Assembly: GCA_902363595.1 (NCBI GenBank)
Contig: CABJAP010000001.1
Location: forward strand, 1-64,000
Length of the DNA stretch: 64,000 nucleotides
Direction: 5' to 3'
Origin: Clostridia bacterium
GTDB taxonomy: Bacteria; Bacillota; Clostridia; Peptostreptococcales; Anaerovoracaceae
The translations under genes were made by a program, and so were the position numbers. The first letter of the stretch is position 1; every line of letters begins with the position of its first letter. This document shows, piece by piece, positions 44,140 to 52,647 of this stretch. The notes beneath the pieces were generated by a model. It did not search any database, was not told where the DNA came from, and saw nothing but the letters and a program-made list of their open reading frames with translations.

Positions 44140-45635
44140 TACAGGGCACCATGTCCAATGCGGGCAAGAGTCTGGTGGCCGCCGGCCTGTGCAGGATTTT
44201 CAAGCAGGACGGTCTGCGGGCGGCACCGTTCAAGGCGCAGAACATGGCGCTCAATTCCTTTATTACTAGGGAAGGGCTGGAAATGGGGCGGGCCCAGGTG
44301 ACCCAGGCTGAGGCGGCGGGAATCGAGCCCTCTGTGTTGATGAATCCTATTCTCCTCAAGCCGACCAATGACACCAGCTCTCAGGTGATCGTCTGCGGTG
44401 AGGTCATGGAAAACATGAGCGCCCAGGAATATTATAAGCATAAAAAAGAGCTGGTATCCAAGGTCAAGGAATCCTACGATCAGCTGGCCGCAATGTACGA
44501 CATCATTGTTTTGGAAGGGGCGGGAAGCCCGGCGGAGATCAATCTCAAAGAAAACGATATTGTCAATATGTTCATGGCCAAGCTGGCCAAGGCGCCGGTG
44601 CTGCTGGTGGGGGACATCGACCGGGGCGGTGTATTTGCTTCCATTGTGGGCACGATGCAGCTCTTTGAACCGGAGGAGCGGGAGCTGGTGAAGGGAATCT
44701 TAATCAATAAATTCCGCGGCGACCTTTCTATTTTAAAGCCCGGTCTGGATCAGCTGACAGAGATGATTCAAAAGCCGGTTGCGGGGGTGATCCCTTACAT
44801 GCATTTGGACATTGATGATGAAGACAGCCTCAGTGAGCGTTTTTATAAAAAAGATACTGCCGGACTGGTGGATTTGGCGGTGATCCGGCTTCCCAGAATT
44901 TCCAACTTCACTGATTTCAATGCCCTGGAATCCATCCCATTGGCATCGGTCCGCTATGTGGATACGGCCGCATCTTTTGGAGAACCAGATTTGATTTTGC
45001 TGCCGGGAACTAAGAACACGATGGCCGATCTGCTGTGGATGCGTCAAAATGGTCTGGAAGCTTTGGTTTTAAAACATGCGGCCAAGGGAAAGCCGGTTTT
45101 CGGTATCTGCGGAGGCTATCAAATGCTGGGAAGGACTCTCAAGGATCCTTATGGTGTTGAGCATGGCGGGGAAATGGCAGGTCTGGGCCTGCTTCCCAGT
45201 ACGACGGTCTTTGGCAGGGATAAGGTGAGGACCCGCGTGTCAGGCACCTTTGAAACGGTGCAGGGGATATTTGCGCAGCTTTCCGGAGTCTCTTTTGAAG
45301 GTTATGAGATTCATATGGGAACTTCTCTTTTGGAGGAAGGAGCGGTTTTGTCCAGCATTGCAGAAACAGGAGAATTCCCCAAAGCCGACGGGCTGAATCA
45401 GGGCAATATCTATGGTTCCTATGTTCACGGGATCTTTGATTCGGAGAAGGTGGCTAAAACCATCGTTTCGGCTCTTTTGAGGGCAAAAGGGCTCGATGAC
45501 GGCCAAGTGGCGGGCATCGATATGGCCGCTTATAAAGAACAGCAGTATGATCTGCTGGCAGACGGCATTCGCCAAAGTATTGACATGGATCTGCTGTATC
45601 AAATCGTAGAGGAGGGTGTGAATTATGGAAAATAA
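44121..45635 (+). CDS. cbiP: Cobyric acid synthase CbiP
   Basis: A 504-residue glutamine-dependent amidase for side chains b, d, e and g. [23 protein letters not shown] (P-loop-like), [43 protein letters not shown], and the glutaminase domain with nucleophilic Cys in [13 protein letters not shown] and a His in SYVHGIFD. Overlaps cobD by 19 bases and cbiC by 11. Confidence 0.94.
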   Translation: MAKAIMIQGTMSNAGKSLVAAGLCRIFKQDGLRAAPFKAQNMALNSFITREGLEMGRAQVTQAEAAGIEPSVLMNPILLKPTNDTSSQVIVCGEVMENMSAQEYYKHKKELVSKVKESYDQLAAMYDIIVLEGAGSPAEINLKENDIVNMFMAKLAKAPVLLVGDIDRGGVFASIVGTMQLFEPEERELVKGILINKFRGDLSILKPGLDQLTEMIQKPVAGVIPYMHLDIDDEDSLSERFYKKDTAGLVDLAVIRLPRISNFTDFNALESIPLASVRYVDTAASFGEPDLILLPGTKNTMADLLWMRQNGLEALVLKHAAKGKPVFGICGGYQMLGRTLKDPYGVEHGGEMAGLGLLPSTTVFGRDKVRTRVSGTFETVQGIFAQLSGVSFEGYEIHMGTSLLEEGAVLSSIAETGEFPKADGLNQGNIYGSYVHGIFDSEKVAKTIVSALLRAKGLDDGQVAGIDMAAYKEQQYDLLADGIRQSIDMDLLYQIVEEGVNYGK

Positions 45636-46272
45636 GGGGAGTTTGCAGGAAGTTCGGCCTGATGAAATTGAAAAACGAAGCTTTGAAATCATTTCCCGGG
45701 AAATCGGTTCTGTGGAGCTGGATCCTCTGGAAGCGCCGATTATAAAAAGAGCCATTCATACCAGCGCTGATTTTGACTATCTGGAAAATCTGGTCTTTTC
45801 GCCGGGAGCGGCTGGCCTTGCCATGGAAGCGGTTTTAGGTGGCGCGACGATAGTAACGGATACCAATATGGCTTTTTCCGGCATCAACAAGCGGGCGGTG
45901 GAAAGACTTGGCTGCAAGGTGGTGTGCTTTATGGCGGATGAGGATGTGCGATCCGCAGCAAAATTGAATGGAACAACAAGGGCTGCAGCCAGTATGAAAA
46001 AAGCGGCATCCATTGAGGGACCGTTGATCTTTGCTATCGGCAATGCGCCCACTGCACTGGCAGCCCTTTATGATATGATCGCTGTCGGGATGCTGCACCC
46101 GGCTCTGATCATCGGCGTGCCGGTGGGGTTTGTCAATGTGGTGGAATCCAAAGAATTGATTATGAAAACCGATGTTCCTTATATTGTGGCCAAGGGAAGA
46201 AAAGGCGGAAGCAATATTGCCGCTGCCATCTGCAACGCGATTTTGTACCAATGCGGCGGGCGGGATGAGTAG
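45625..46272 (+). CDS. cbiC: Cobalt-precorrin-8 methylmutase CbiC
   Basis: A 215-residue enzyme moving a methyl group from C11 to C12 to give cobyrinate. The catalytic His lies in [13 protein letters not shown] (about residue 49); [48 protein letters not shown] and [16 protein letters not shown] are conserved. Last gene of the operon, 13 bp from the convergent CPBP gene. No strong terminator is seen in that gap. Confidence 0.93.
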   Translation: MENKGSLQEVRPDEIEKRSFEIISREIGSVELDPLEAPIIKRAIHTSADFDYLENLVFSPGAAGLAMEAVLGGATIVTDTNMAFSGINKRAVERLGCKVVCFMADEDVRSAAKLNGTTRAAASMKKAASIEGPLIFAIGNAPTALAALYDMIAVGMLHPALIIGVPVGFVNVVESKELIMKTDVPYIVAKGRKGGSNIAAAICNAILYQCGGRDE

Positions 46273-46285
46273 CCGCTGCGGAACT

Positions 46286-47236
46286 TTATGGGAGCTTTTG
46301 GATTCCCGACAGCGCAGCTAAAAACTCGATGCCCAGGAAAAGGATCATCCAGATCGATGTAAAGGCATAACGGTAATACTTCTTTGGCGCCATATGCTCC
46401 GTCACATAACATTTCAGTTTAATGCGGTTTCTCCATAAAACAAGGAGCCCGCCAGCGAAAAACACAGAAATGATCCCCCAGTTCAATACTGTCTGAACAT
46501 TGGCAGAAAACCCTGAAATGAGATGGGGCCATATATCACCCATTACACAATTATTAATGATATGCAGCAGGATGGCCCAGTAAATCGAGTATTCAATGGT
46601 TATGTAGGCCAGCACGATCCCTACGCAAAATGCAAACATGCCTTGAATAAAGTTACCGTGCATAACACCAAACAAAACAGAAGAAACAATAATCGCGAAC
46701 TCTTTGCCATGGCTCTTCAGGCTTTGCAGGACAAAGCCTCTGTACACGATTTCTTCTGCTGCCGGCCCCAGCAGCGAAGCATACAGGAACATAGAAATTG
46801 TTGTGCTTCCGCTGGTGGCAGATTCTACGTCCCCCATAATCGTATACCCAAACGCATTGAGTCCGTTTTCAAATCCAATAGATGCTACGCTGAAAAGAAA
46901 CTGAAACCCTAAAAGCACGCAGGCAGCCTGTAAAAACACAGAAACACGCATCTTTTCCACACTGGCTAATATGCAGGTTTTCATGTTATCCCGTCGGAAA
47001 TAGAGTATTAAAAATAAAATTCCGATGGCGATCCCAATAATACTGGGGCCGCCGTACAATCCGATGCTTAGTTCCAATTGGTGCAAAGCTTTGGACAACT
47101 GTGCTTCGTCCGGATGTTCCAGTATAAGCCGGACGCTTTGAATCAGTGTATCCCCCAGTATAACTGCCAGCAAAAGGATATTGTAAAAAAGTACTGCCCT
47201 TGCAATGCGATTTACCTGTCTTTTAAATTCTTTCAT
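46286..47236 (-). CDS. CPBP-family intramembrane metalloprotease
   Basis: A 316-residue protein with about eight hydrophobic helices. CPBP/Abi motifs: AAEEIVYRGFVLQSL (glutamates and Arg, motif 1), SSVLFGVMHGNFIQGMFAFCVG (His, motif 2) and HIINNC (motif 3). In eukaryotes the family cleaves CAAX-prenylated proteins; in Firmicutes many members act in bacteriocin immunity, peptide processing or sigma/anti-sigma release. The downstream side of an Agr-like histidine kinase/regulator pair on the same strand suggests a role in peptide signalling or peptide immunity. Confidence 0.82.
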   Translation of the reverse strand: MKEFKRQVNRIARAVLFYNILLLAVILGDTLIQSVRLILEHPDEAQLSKALHQLELSIGLYGGPSIIGIAIGILFLILYFRRDNMKTCILASVEKMRVSVFLQAACVLLGFQFLFSVASIGFENGLNAFGYTIMGDVESATSGSTTISMFLYASLLGPAAEEIVYRGFVLQSLKSHGKEFAIIVSSVLFGVMHGNFIQGMFAFCVGIVLAYITIEYSIYWAILLHIINNCVMGDIWPHLISGFSANVQTVLNWGIISVFFAGGLLVLWRNRIKLKCYVTEHMAPKKYYRYAFTSIWMILFLGIEFLAALSGIQKLP

Positions 47237-47336
47237 CTTTCTTCACCATCCTCCTTTTTATACGTTAACTATAAAACAGGCCTGCACAGTAGGGTGTTTT
47301 TTGTTGTGAAAGACTCTGAATTTGTTGCGAATCGAC

Positions 47337-48653
47337 TCAGAACAAAATGATTTTAAGAGAATATACGGATAAACCATCCTGGGTTTCGATCTTGCGCTCC
47401 ATACTGCCCATATATTTTTCGATCGCAGATTGTATGTTGAGCAGGCCAAAACCATGGTTGACTTCATCGGGCTTTCGTGTGGCCCCCGCAGCTTCTATGC
47501 GGCATCCGGCCTCTACGGGATTTTCAAATGTGAGCAGATGCATATTGCCTTGGTGGAGGATCGTCACTTTGATCCATTTATCGTTCAATTGGGATGTCTG
47601 GAGGGACTCAATTGCATTATCCACAGCATTACATAAGATGGTGCAGATATCCACCGGATTCCAGCCGCCTTGCCGGAACCGTCCTTCAACCAGCAAGGCG
47701 ATCCCATTTCCGGCAGCCTGCTGATTTTTCTCATTTAAAATCGCATCTGCAATGTCATTGCCAGTATGAATCTCTGACTCTGTCTGACGTACCAGATTGC
47801 CCAGCTCCGCCAGATAATCCTTCATATTTTCATATTGTTCCTTCTCTGCCAAATCGTTTAACACTGCAAGGTGGCTTTTCATATCATGCCGGATTCTCCT
47901 TACCTCCTGCTGCGTCTGGCGATATGCCTGAAAATGTGCCAGCTCAGCCTTCAGATAACGTGCATTTAGTTCGGACACATGATAGTAGTAGTCTTTTTTG
48001 TTTCCCTGGACGACCATTGCAATAATGACTACTTCCATAAGCACTGCGCTTAAGCTCCCTATGTTAAGAAAAAACCGTATCTCTAATCCGGCGTCAAGAA
48101 TGTCTTCTGCGCAAATGAGCAAAACAGACATGACAAACAGAAAAGTCCCGGTCACATTCAAAAGGATTCTTTCCCAGCGTTTGAGGCTGCGAAATTGGAT
48201 TTCCCTTTTAAATTTTATCCGCCACTGTTTTCCTTTCCACCAGAAGATCAGGAGGGCAAGCCAGAAAATAGCGTCGACAGCGATTGCGGCTGGAAATGAA
48301 ATGTCCAATTCCTTTTGTGTGACCATGTAAGAAATGCTGGATACGAGAGAGGCCAGGGCAAAAACCATTCCTGCCACAGGGACCACCACAAACATGCCGC
48401 GTATCCGTTTGGTCCGCCGAGCGAGAAACACATAGAGGCAAAGATATAAAAAAGGGATCAGGATATAGGTATCCTCAGGAACGGCACTGATGCACAGGGA
48501 AACCAGCAGGGTTGCAAGGAAACATCCAATAAAACCAATCCGGTATTTTTTGCTTTTGAGCTCCGGCTCCAGATAAATATAGTGCAGGATCAGCCAAAGC
48601 CAGAGCATTGTCTCAATTCCCGCATAAAAATTATAGATCACTTCTGTCCACAT
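47337..48653 (-). CDS. AgrC-like sensor histidine kinase (GHKL)
   Basis: A 438-residue membrane kinase. About six transmembrane helices (residues 5-215) form the sensor. RIRHDMKSHLAVLNDLAEKEQYENM has the phospho-acceptor His, and a GHKL ATPase follows (LCNAVDNAIESL, N box; HGFGLLNIQSAIEKY). This is the AgrC/ComD type that usually detects a secreted cyclic or linear peptide. Three bases separate it from the regulator gene upstream. No agrB or agrD-like gene is visible nearby. Confidence 0.86.
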   Translation of the reverse strand: MWTEVIYNFYAGIETMLWLWLILHYIYLEPELKSKKYRIGFIGCFLATLLVSLCISAVPEDTYILIPFLYLCLYVFLARRTKRIRGMFVVVPVAGMVFALASLVSSISYMVTQKELDISFPAAIAVDAIFWLALLIFWWKGKQWRIKFKREIQFRSLKRWERILLNVTGTFLFVMSVLLICAEDILDAGLEIRFFLNIGSLSAVLMEVVIIAMVVQGNKKDYYYHVSELNARYLKAELAHFQAYRQTQQEVRRIRHDMKSHLAVLNDLAEKEQYENMKDYLAELGNLVRQTESEIHTGNDIADAILNEKNQQAAGNGIALLVEGRFRQGGWNPVDICTILCNAVDNAIESLQTSQLNDKWIKVTILHQGNMHLLTFENPVEAGCRIEAAGATRKPDEVNHGFGLLNIQSAIEKYMGSMERKIETQDGLSVYSLKIILF

Positions 48654-48656
48654 TCC

Positions 48657-49361
48657 CTATCTTTGCTCCCTTAGATAATGCATCATGTTTTCTTTAAATT
48701 CCCTAGACCGGCTGTTGCTAACCGGTATCCTGGTTCCTCCCCGAAGCAGAATCTGTTTTCCGTCATAAGACCGGACATGGAGAAGGTTCACGATATAGCT
48801 TCTGTGTACTTGGGAAAACAGCACTTGGGGAAGCTGCTGCAGCTGTTCCTTGAGTTTTCCCCGTATGAGATAACTTCTGTCTTTTAAAACAACCTGCAGG
48901 TATACGTTTTCGCTTTTGATATAATAAATATCCCGATAAGGCAGATATATCTCACCTCCGTCAGAGATAATCTTTATTTTTTTCTGATAAATCTTGGTTT
49001 TCTCCACCGCCTTCAGTGCCTCTTCCAGCTTCTCCCGCTGCAGTGGCTTGGATAAGAAACGGAATGCCTCTACTTCATAGCCGCTCATGGCGTATTCCGT
49101 ATGGCTTGTTAACAGGATAACCGGAATATGGGCATGGCTTTTTTTTAATTGCCTGGCTGCTTCAAGCCCATCCATCTCATCCATTTCGATATCCAGGAAT
49201 ACACATAGATATCCTGCCGGATCATTATCGACAGCATTCAGCAGTTCCTGTCCGGACGCGAAAGTAAGAGCGCTGACATCCAGGCGCTTGTAATAATTTT
49301 CAATTTCTTTGTACATTTGCTGCCGTGTGCGATATTCATCATCGCAAATCCCTATTTTCAT
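48657..49361 (-). CDS. AgrA-like response regulator (LytTR)
   Basis: A 234-residue regulator. ATG at 49361 (MKIGICDDE) is chosen because the receiver domain begins there; the longer frame upstream has no domain. Receiver: ICDDEYRTRQQ, phospho-acceptor Asp in LCVFLDIEMDEMDGLEAA, LLTSHTEYAMSGYEVEAFRFLSKPL. LytTR DNA-binding domain: YIKSENVYLQVVLKDRSYLIRGKLKEQLQQL and HRSYIVNL. It is transcribed first in the regulator-kinase(-CPBP) unit. Confidence 0.86.
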   Translation of the reverse strand: MKIGICDDEYRTRQQMYKEIENYYKRLDVSALTFASGQELLNAVDNDPAGYLCVFLDIEMDEMDGLEAARQLKKSHAHIPVILLTSHTEYAMSGYEVEAFRFLSKPLQREKLEEALKAVEKTKIYQKKIKIISDGGEIYLPYRDIYYIKSENVYLQVVLKDRSYLIRGKLKEQLQQLPQVLFSQVHRSYIVNLLHVRSYDGKQILLRGGTRIPVSNSRSREFKENMMHYLREQR

Positions 49362-49495
49362 CCTGACACCATCCCAAGCTAACTTGATTCCCCGGCCTTT
49401 GACAAGAAGGGGCGTATTATATCTCACCTGAATTATATCATTAATGATTTGTTTACAAAAGCAAAATAAGCTGCCGGATACATTAAACGACCCGG

Positions 49496-49533
49496 ACGCA
49501 GTCATAAAGTTAACAACAACGCAGTCATAAAGT
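49496..49533. promoter_or_regulatory. Paired 15-bp direct repeats upstream of the LytTR regulator
   Basis: ACGCAGTCATAAAGT occurs at 49496-49510 and 49519-49533, a 23-bp period, about 135-170 bp upstream of the regulator gene and just before the tRNA promoter. LytTR proteins bind direct repeats roughly two helical turns apart, so this could be their site. Confidence 0.45.
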
Positions 49534-49535
49534 AC

Positions 49536-49564
49536 TTGCGTCAAGCAGCCAAATCCGCTATACT
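49536..49564 (+). promoter_or_regulatory. tRNA-Ser promoter
   Basis: TTGCGT (49536-49541) and TATACT (49559-49564) with a 17-bp spacer, 45 bp before the tRNA. Confidence 0.6.
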
Positions 49565-49608
49565 ATAAGAGTCGATTTTCTAATGCGACATGCAATTTCA
49601 AATTTTTT

Positions 49609-49696
49609 GGAGAGTTGTCAGAGTGGTCGATCGTGCAGCACTCGAAATGCTGTGTCCTTAACCGGACCCAGGGTTCGAATCCCTGACTCTCCGCCA
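49609..49696 (+). tRNA. tRNA-Ser (anticodon CGA)
   Basis: The acceptor stem GGAGAGT pairs with ACTCTCC, followed by encoded CCA (49694-49696). The anticodon loop CTCGAAA gives anticodon CGA for the UCG codon. A long variable arm (GTCC/GGAC) and T-arm GGGTTCGAATCCC confirm a class II serine tRNA of 88 nt. Confidence 0.95.
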
Positions 49697-49700
49697 ATAA

Positions 49701-49731
49701 AAATATCCTCGTTTTGCGAGGATATTTTTTA
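49701..49731 (+). terminator. Terminator after tRNA-Ser
   Basis: AAATATCCTCG pairs with CGAGGATATTT around TTTTG, followed by T-rich sequence. Confidence 0.85.
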
Positions 49732-49980
49732 TTGGTGGAGAAATATCAAACAGAAGGGATTCGAACCCGAAAGGGTGCGAGCGTAAAGTGAGGCAGCCCG
49801 GCGGGCTGCCGAATAGGGAGCGGTCCAAAAAGTCTGCAAGAACTATCTGAAGCTAAGCAGGGAATGCAATTCTCTCGCCTATGATACAATTTATGAAATA
49901 CACATTATTGTCATACTGTTGCAGAATAACCCATTACTGTTCATCGAGCGCATATTACATTTTTTAGTTAAAAAAATGTA
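49732..49980. other. Gene-free stretch with an inverted tRNA T-arm copy and hairpin
   Basis: GGGATTCGAACCC (49756-49768) is the exact reverse complement of the T-arm of the tRNA-Ser (49671-49683). It is followed by a GC hairpin GGCAGCCC/GGGCTGCC (49792-49810). The rest to 49980 shows no gene. Confidence 0.5.
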
Positions 49981-50262
49981 ATATTTGATGAGGTGCAAGA
50001 AGTCCCGAAGGCATTATCAAGCCTGAAATATTTTTTCGAAGACTCACCAGAATATCATGTCATCTGTGCAGGTTTATTGCTTGGCATCGCATTACATGGC
50101 GGAACATCTTTTCCTGTTGGAAAAGTAGAGTTCCTGAAGCTCTATCCATTATCCTTCAAAGAGTTTCTAATGGCAATGGGAAAGGAACGATATGTTGAAC
50201 TGAAAGCAAAGAGCCTGAAAACATATAGAGAAAAATACTCCTCCATTATGTATTTTTACTGA
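49981..50262 (+). pseudogene. Fragment of an AAA ATPase/DUF4143 protein
   Basis: The reading frame opens at the Walker B-like IFDEVQEVPKALSSLKYFF and continues EYHVICAGLLLGIALHGGTSFPVGKVEFLKLYPLSFKEFLMAMG, which matches the middle of the AAA_14/DUF4143 ATPases. The N-terminal P-loop and the C-terminal DUF4143 region are missing, so it is a remnant of about 90 residues out of about 400. Confidence 0.72.
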
Positions 50263-50413
50263 CTTTTGTTCCATCCAACTTCTGCCCAGAGATCAAAAAT
50301 CGTTAAACTACGAACTCGTTGAAATCTAAGCGGGTTCTTTTGCTTTGTGCTGAAATCCTTTGACAATACAAATATCCATAATTTAAAAAAATGATCTTTT
50401 TATTGTTGACAGA

Positions 50414-50468
50414 TTGCATATTTCGCATAAAAGAAATATAATGTGATAAAACTAACTTATAAGTTAGT
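50414..50468 (+). promoter_or_regulatory. Promoter and 18-bp palindromic operator of the ATPase gene
   Basis: TTGCAT (50414-50419) and TATAAT (50437-50442) have a 17-bp spacer. A perfect 18-bp palindrome with half-site ACTAACTTA occupies 50451-50468, over the likely start site. A repressor may bind there; no helix-turn-helix gene is adjacent. Confidence 0.55.
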
Positions 50469-50505
50469 AGATTAAGAGTTAGCTTTAAAGATAGGAGGGG
50501 ACATT

Positions 50506-51897
50506 ATGTTTTTTGGAAGAAGCGAAGAACTAGAGAGCATGAATAAACGATATAATAAAAATAGATTTGAGTGTGTTATTATCTATGGCAGACGTCGTGT
50601 GGGAAAAACTTCACTGATTAGAGAATTTTGCAAAGATAAAAAAGATATATATTTCTCGGCGATTAGAGGAACTGCGCAGGATAACTTGGAGGAGCTGTCA
50701 AAGGCAATCTATATGTACAAAGAGCCTGAAAGCCCACAAGCGCCAATTTATGCAAGCTTTGCGGATGCCTTTGATGAGATTACAAATATTGTAAAGAAAG
50801 AGCAGGTTGTCTTTGTAATAGATGAATATCCTTACCTTGCCGAGGCTGACGGATCTGTATCTTCCAGATTGCAGCATATTATCGATCATGTATGGCAGGA
50901 CAGCAATCTTTATTTGATTTTATGCGGTTCATCTATGAGCTTCATGGAAAATCAAGTTCTTGGATATGAAAGCCCTTTGTATGGGAGAAGGACGGCACAA
51001 TATAAAATCCAGGCAATGAATTACAGAGAAATTACCGTATTTAATCCGGAATTGGATGCGGGTGACCAGGCCTTAGTGTATGGGATAACTGGAGGAATAC
51101 CCCACTACATCAATAAACTGGATGTGGTAAACGATGTGGATGAAGCGATCATAGAGAATATTTTTGATTCATCGGCTTATCTTTTTGAAGAACCTGAAAA
51201 CCTGCTGAAACAGGAACTTAGAGAGCCTGCTGTCTATAATTCTATTATAAGCGCAATCGCAGGAGGTGCTTCCAGAGTAAATGAAATTGCGACGAAAGTT
51301 GGCCTTGCTACAGGTGCATGCAGCAAGTATTTGAAAGTTTTATTGGATCTTGAGATCGTGAGAAAAGAAACACCGATTACAGAAAAACCTGGAAAGAAAA
51401 CGATTTATGTTATTGAAGATAATTTCTTCAGATTTTGGTACAGGTTTGTTTCTAAAAACCTGTCGTCTGTAAACGCAGGTAGAATCAAACTAATTTACGA
51501 TGCGGCAATAAGGAAATACTATCCTGATTATATGGGTTTAGTTTTCGAGAAAATGTGCAAAGAATATCTGTTATATTATGAAAACAACCCCGATTATGTT
51601 ATAAAAGAAATCGGACAGTGGTGGGGAACAGATAAGAAAAATCGTAAAGAAATACAGATCGATATTGTTGGCACGGTAGCAGAAGGAAAAGAATATATCA
51701 TCGGTTCGTGTAAATATAAAAATGAAAAAATTAACATAGATGAATTGCAGCTGCTTCAGGATTATGCAGAAGTATTCGGACTTGGAAATAAATATCATTT
51801 CTATATGTTCTCCAAAGGTGGATTTACCGATGCATTGATTGAAAAAGCGGATGCAGGAGAGGTTAAGCTGATATCTTTAGAGGATATGTATTTATAG
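50506..51897 (+). CDS. ATP-binding protein with DUF234 C-terminus
   Basis: A 463-residue protein of the archaeal-type ATPase/DUF234 family. Walker A is IIYGRRRVGKTSLIREF (about residues 25-41) and Walker B is VVFVIDEYPYLAE. A winged-helix segment (VNEIATKVGLATGACSKYLKVLLDLEIV) links to a C-terminal DUF234 part with a nuclease-like ELIDIVG-type segment (KEIQIDIVGTVAEGKEYIIGSCKYKN), resembling the PD-(D/E)xK core. Its biological role is unknown; such genes are often scattered in genomic islands. AGGAGGGG precedes the ATG. It lies between mobile remnants, and base composition is more AT-rich than the flanking cobalamin locus. Confidence 0.82.
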   Translation: MFFGRSEELESMNKRYNKNRFECVIIYGRRRVGKTSLIREFCKDKKDIYFSAIRGTAQDNLEELSKAIYMYKEPESPQAPIYASFADAFDEITNIVKKEQVVFVIDEYPYLAEADGSVSSRLQHIIDHVWQDSNLYLILCGSSMSFMENQVLGYESPLYGRRTAQYKIQAMNYREITVFNPELDAGDQALVYGITGGIPHYINKLDVVNDVDEAIIENIFDSSAYLFEEPENLLKQELREPAVYNSIISAIAGGASRVNEIATKVGLATGACSKYLKVLLDLEIVRKETPITEKPGKKTIYVIEDNFFRFWYRFVSKNLSSVNAGRIKLIYDAAIRKYYPDYMGLVFEKMCKEYLLYYENNPDYVIKEIGQWWGTDKKNRKEIQIDIVGTVAEGKEYIIGSCKYKNEKINIDELQLLQDYAEVFGLGNKYHFYMFSKGGFTDALIEKADAGEVKLISLEDMYL

Positions 51898-52125
51898 TAT
51901 TTTTACCATTGAATACGGCGTTGCCGCAAGGTATAGAATAGTGAAAGATGCTCGACGCGGCTCGCAAGTTATACTATTCTAACCATTGAATACGGCGTTG
52001 CCGCAAGGTATAGAATAGTGAAAGATGCTCGACGCGGCTCGCAAGTTATACTATTCTAACCATTGAATACGGCGTTGCCGCAAGGTATAGAACAGTGAAA
52101 GATGCTCGACGCGGCTCGCATCTTA
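51898..52125 (+). repeat. Three tandem 77-bp repeats
   Basis: Units start at 51905, 51982 and 52059 with ACCATTGAATACGGCG, an exact 77-base period; the third diverges after CGCGGCTCGCA (near 52121). Within each complete unit TAGAATAGT and ACTATTCTA form an inverted pair around about 30 bases. A partial copy (about 37 bp) is found at the end of cbiG (24098-24136). This is not a CRISPR array: units are contiguous and have no unique spacers. Confidence 0.85.
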
Positions 52126-52249
52126 TAATTTGTTTGCCACGACGAAAAAATTTCACGATATTCCACTTTGAGGCTATGTCGCACTCAATGGAGAATAACG
52201 TATAACACATCGTGATCTGTGTCTGGCAGCTTTTCCCACGATGAAAAAT

Positions 52250-52512
52250 CATTTAAGAAAAAGTTGGATAATGCCGGTATAACCCAGAGTATGTCCAGAG
52301 TGTCTTGCTGCATTGATAATGGTCCAATGGAAGGCTTCTGGGGGATGCTAAAATCTGAAATGTATTACTTAAAAACGTTTCATACCTATGAAGAACTAAA
52401 ACAGGCAGTAACCGAGTACATAGATTACTATAATGGCTCACGATATCAAAAACGACTCAACTGCATGACGCCTTTAGAATACAGGCACTACCTGCAAACA
52501 ATAGCTGCATAA
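52250..52512 (+). pseudogene. IS3-family transposase C-terminal remnant
   Basis: The frame encodes the last ~85 residues of an IS3/IS150-type integrase core: NAGITQSMSRVSCCIDNGPMEGFWGMLKSEMYYL, with the DDE-domain glutamate, then YIDYYNGSRYQKRLNCMTPLEYR. The helix-turn-helix and the first catalytic aspartates are missing, so it cannot transpose itself. Confidence 0.83.
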
Positions 52513-52516
52513 AAAT

Positions 52517-52561
52517 ATCTCCAGCCGAACAACTACGGCTGGAGATAGAAAACTTTTTTTT
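52517..52561 (+). terminator. Terminator-like hairpin after the IS3 remnant
   Basis: ATCTCCAGCCG (52517-52527) pairs with CGGCTGGAGAT (52536-52546); a T-run follows at 52553-52561. Confidence 0.7.
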
Positions 52562-52647
52562 CCATCTGTCTACTTGACAGGGGGGCGCTTCAAACGAATG
52601 CGACAGCCCCTCCTTTTTTTATCCTATGTAGCAATTAAGATTATATT

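Noticed and set aside
49583..49786. 67-codon open frame across the tRNA-Ser
   Set aside because: It runs through the tRNA and its terminator; a typical false gene at tRNA sites.
51898..52125. CRISPR array
   Set aside because: The 77-bp units are contiguous with no unique spacers, and no cas gene is nearby.
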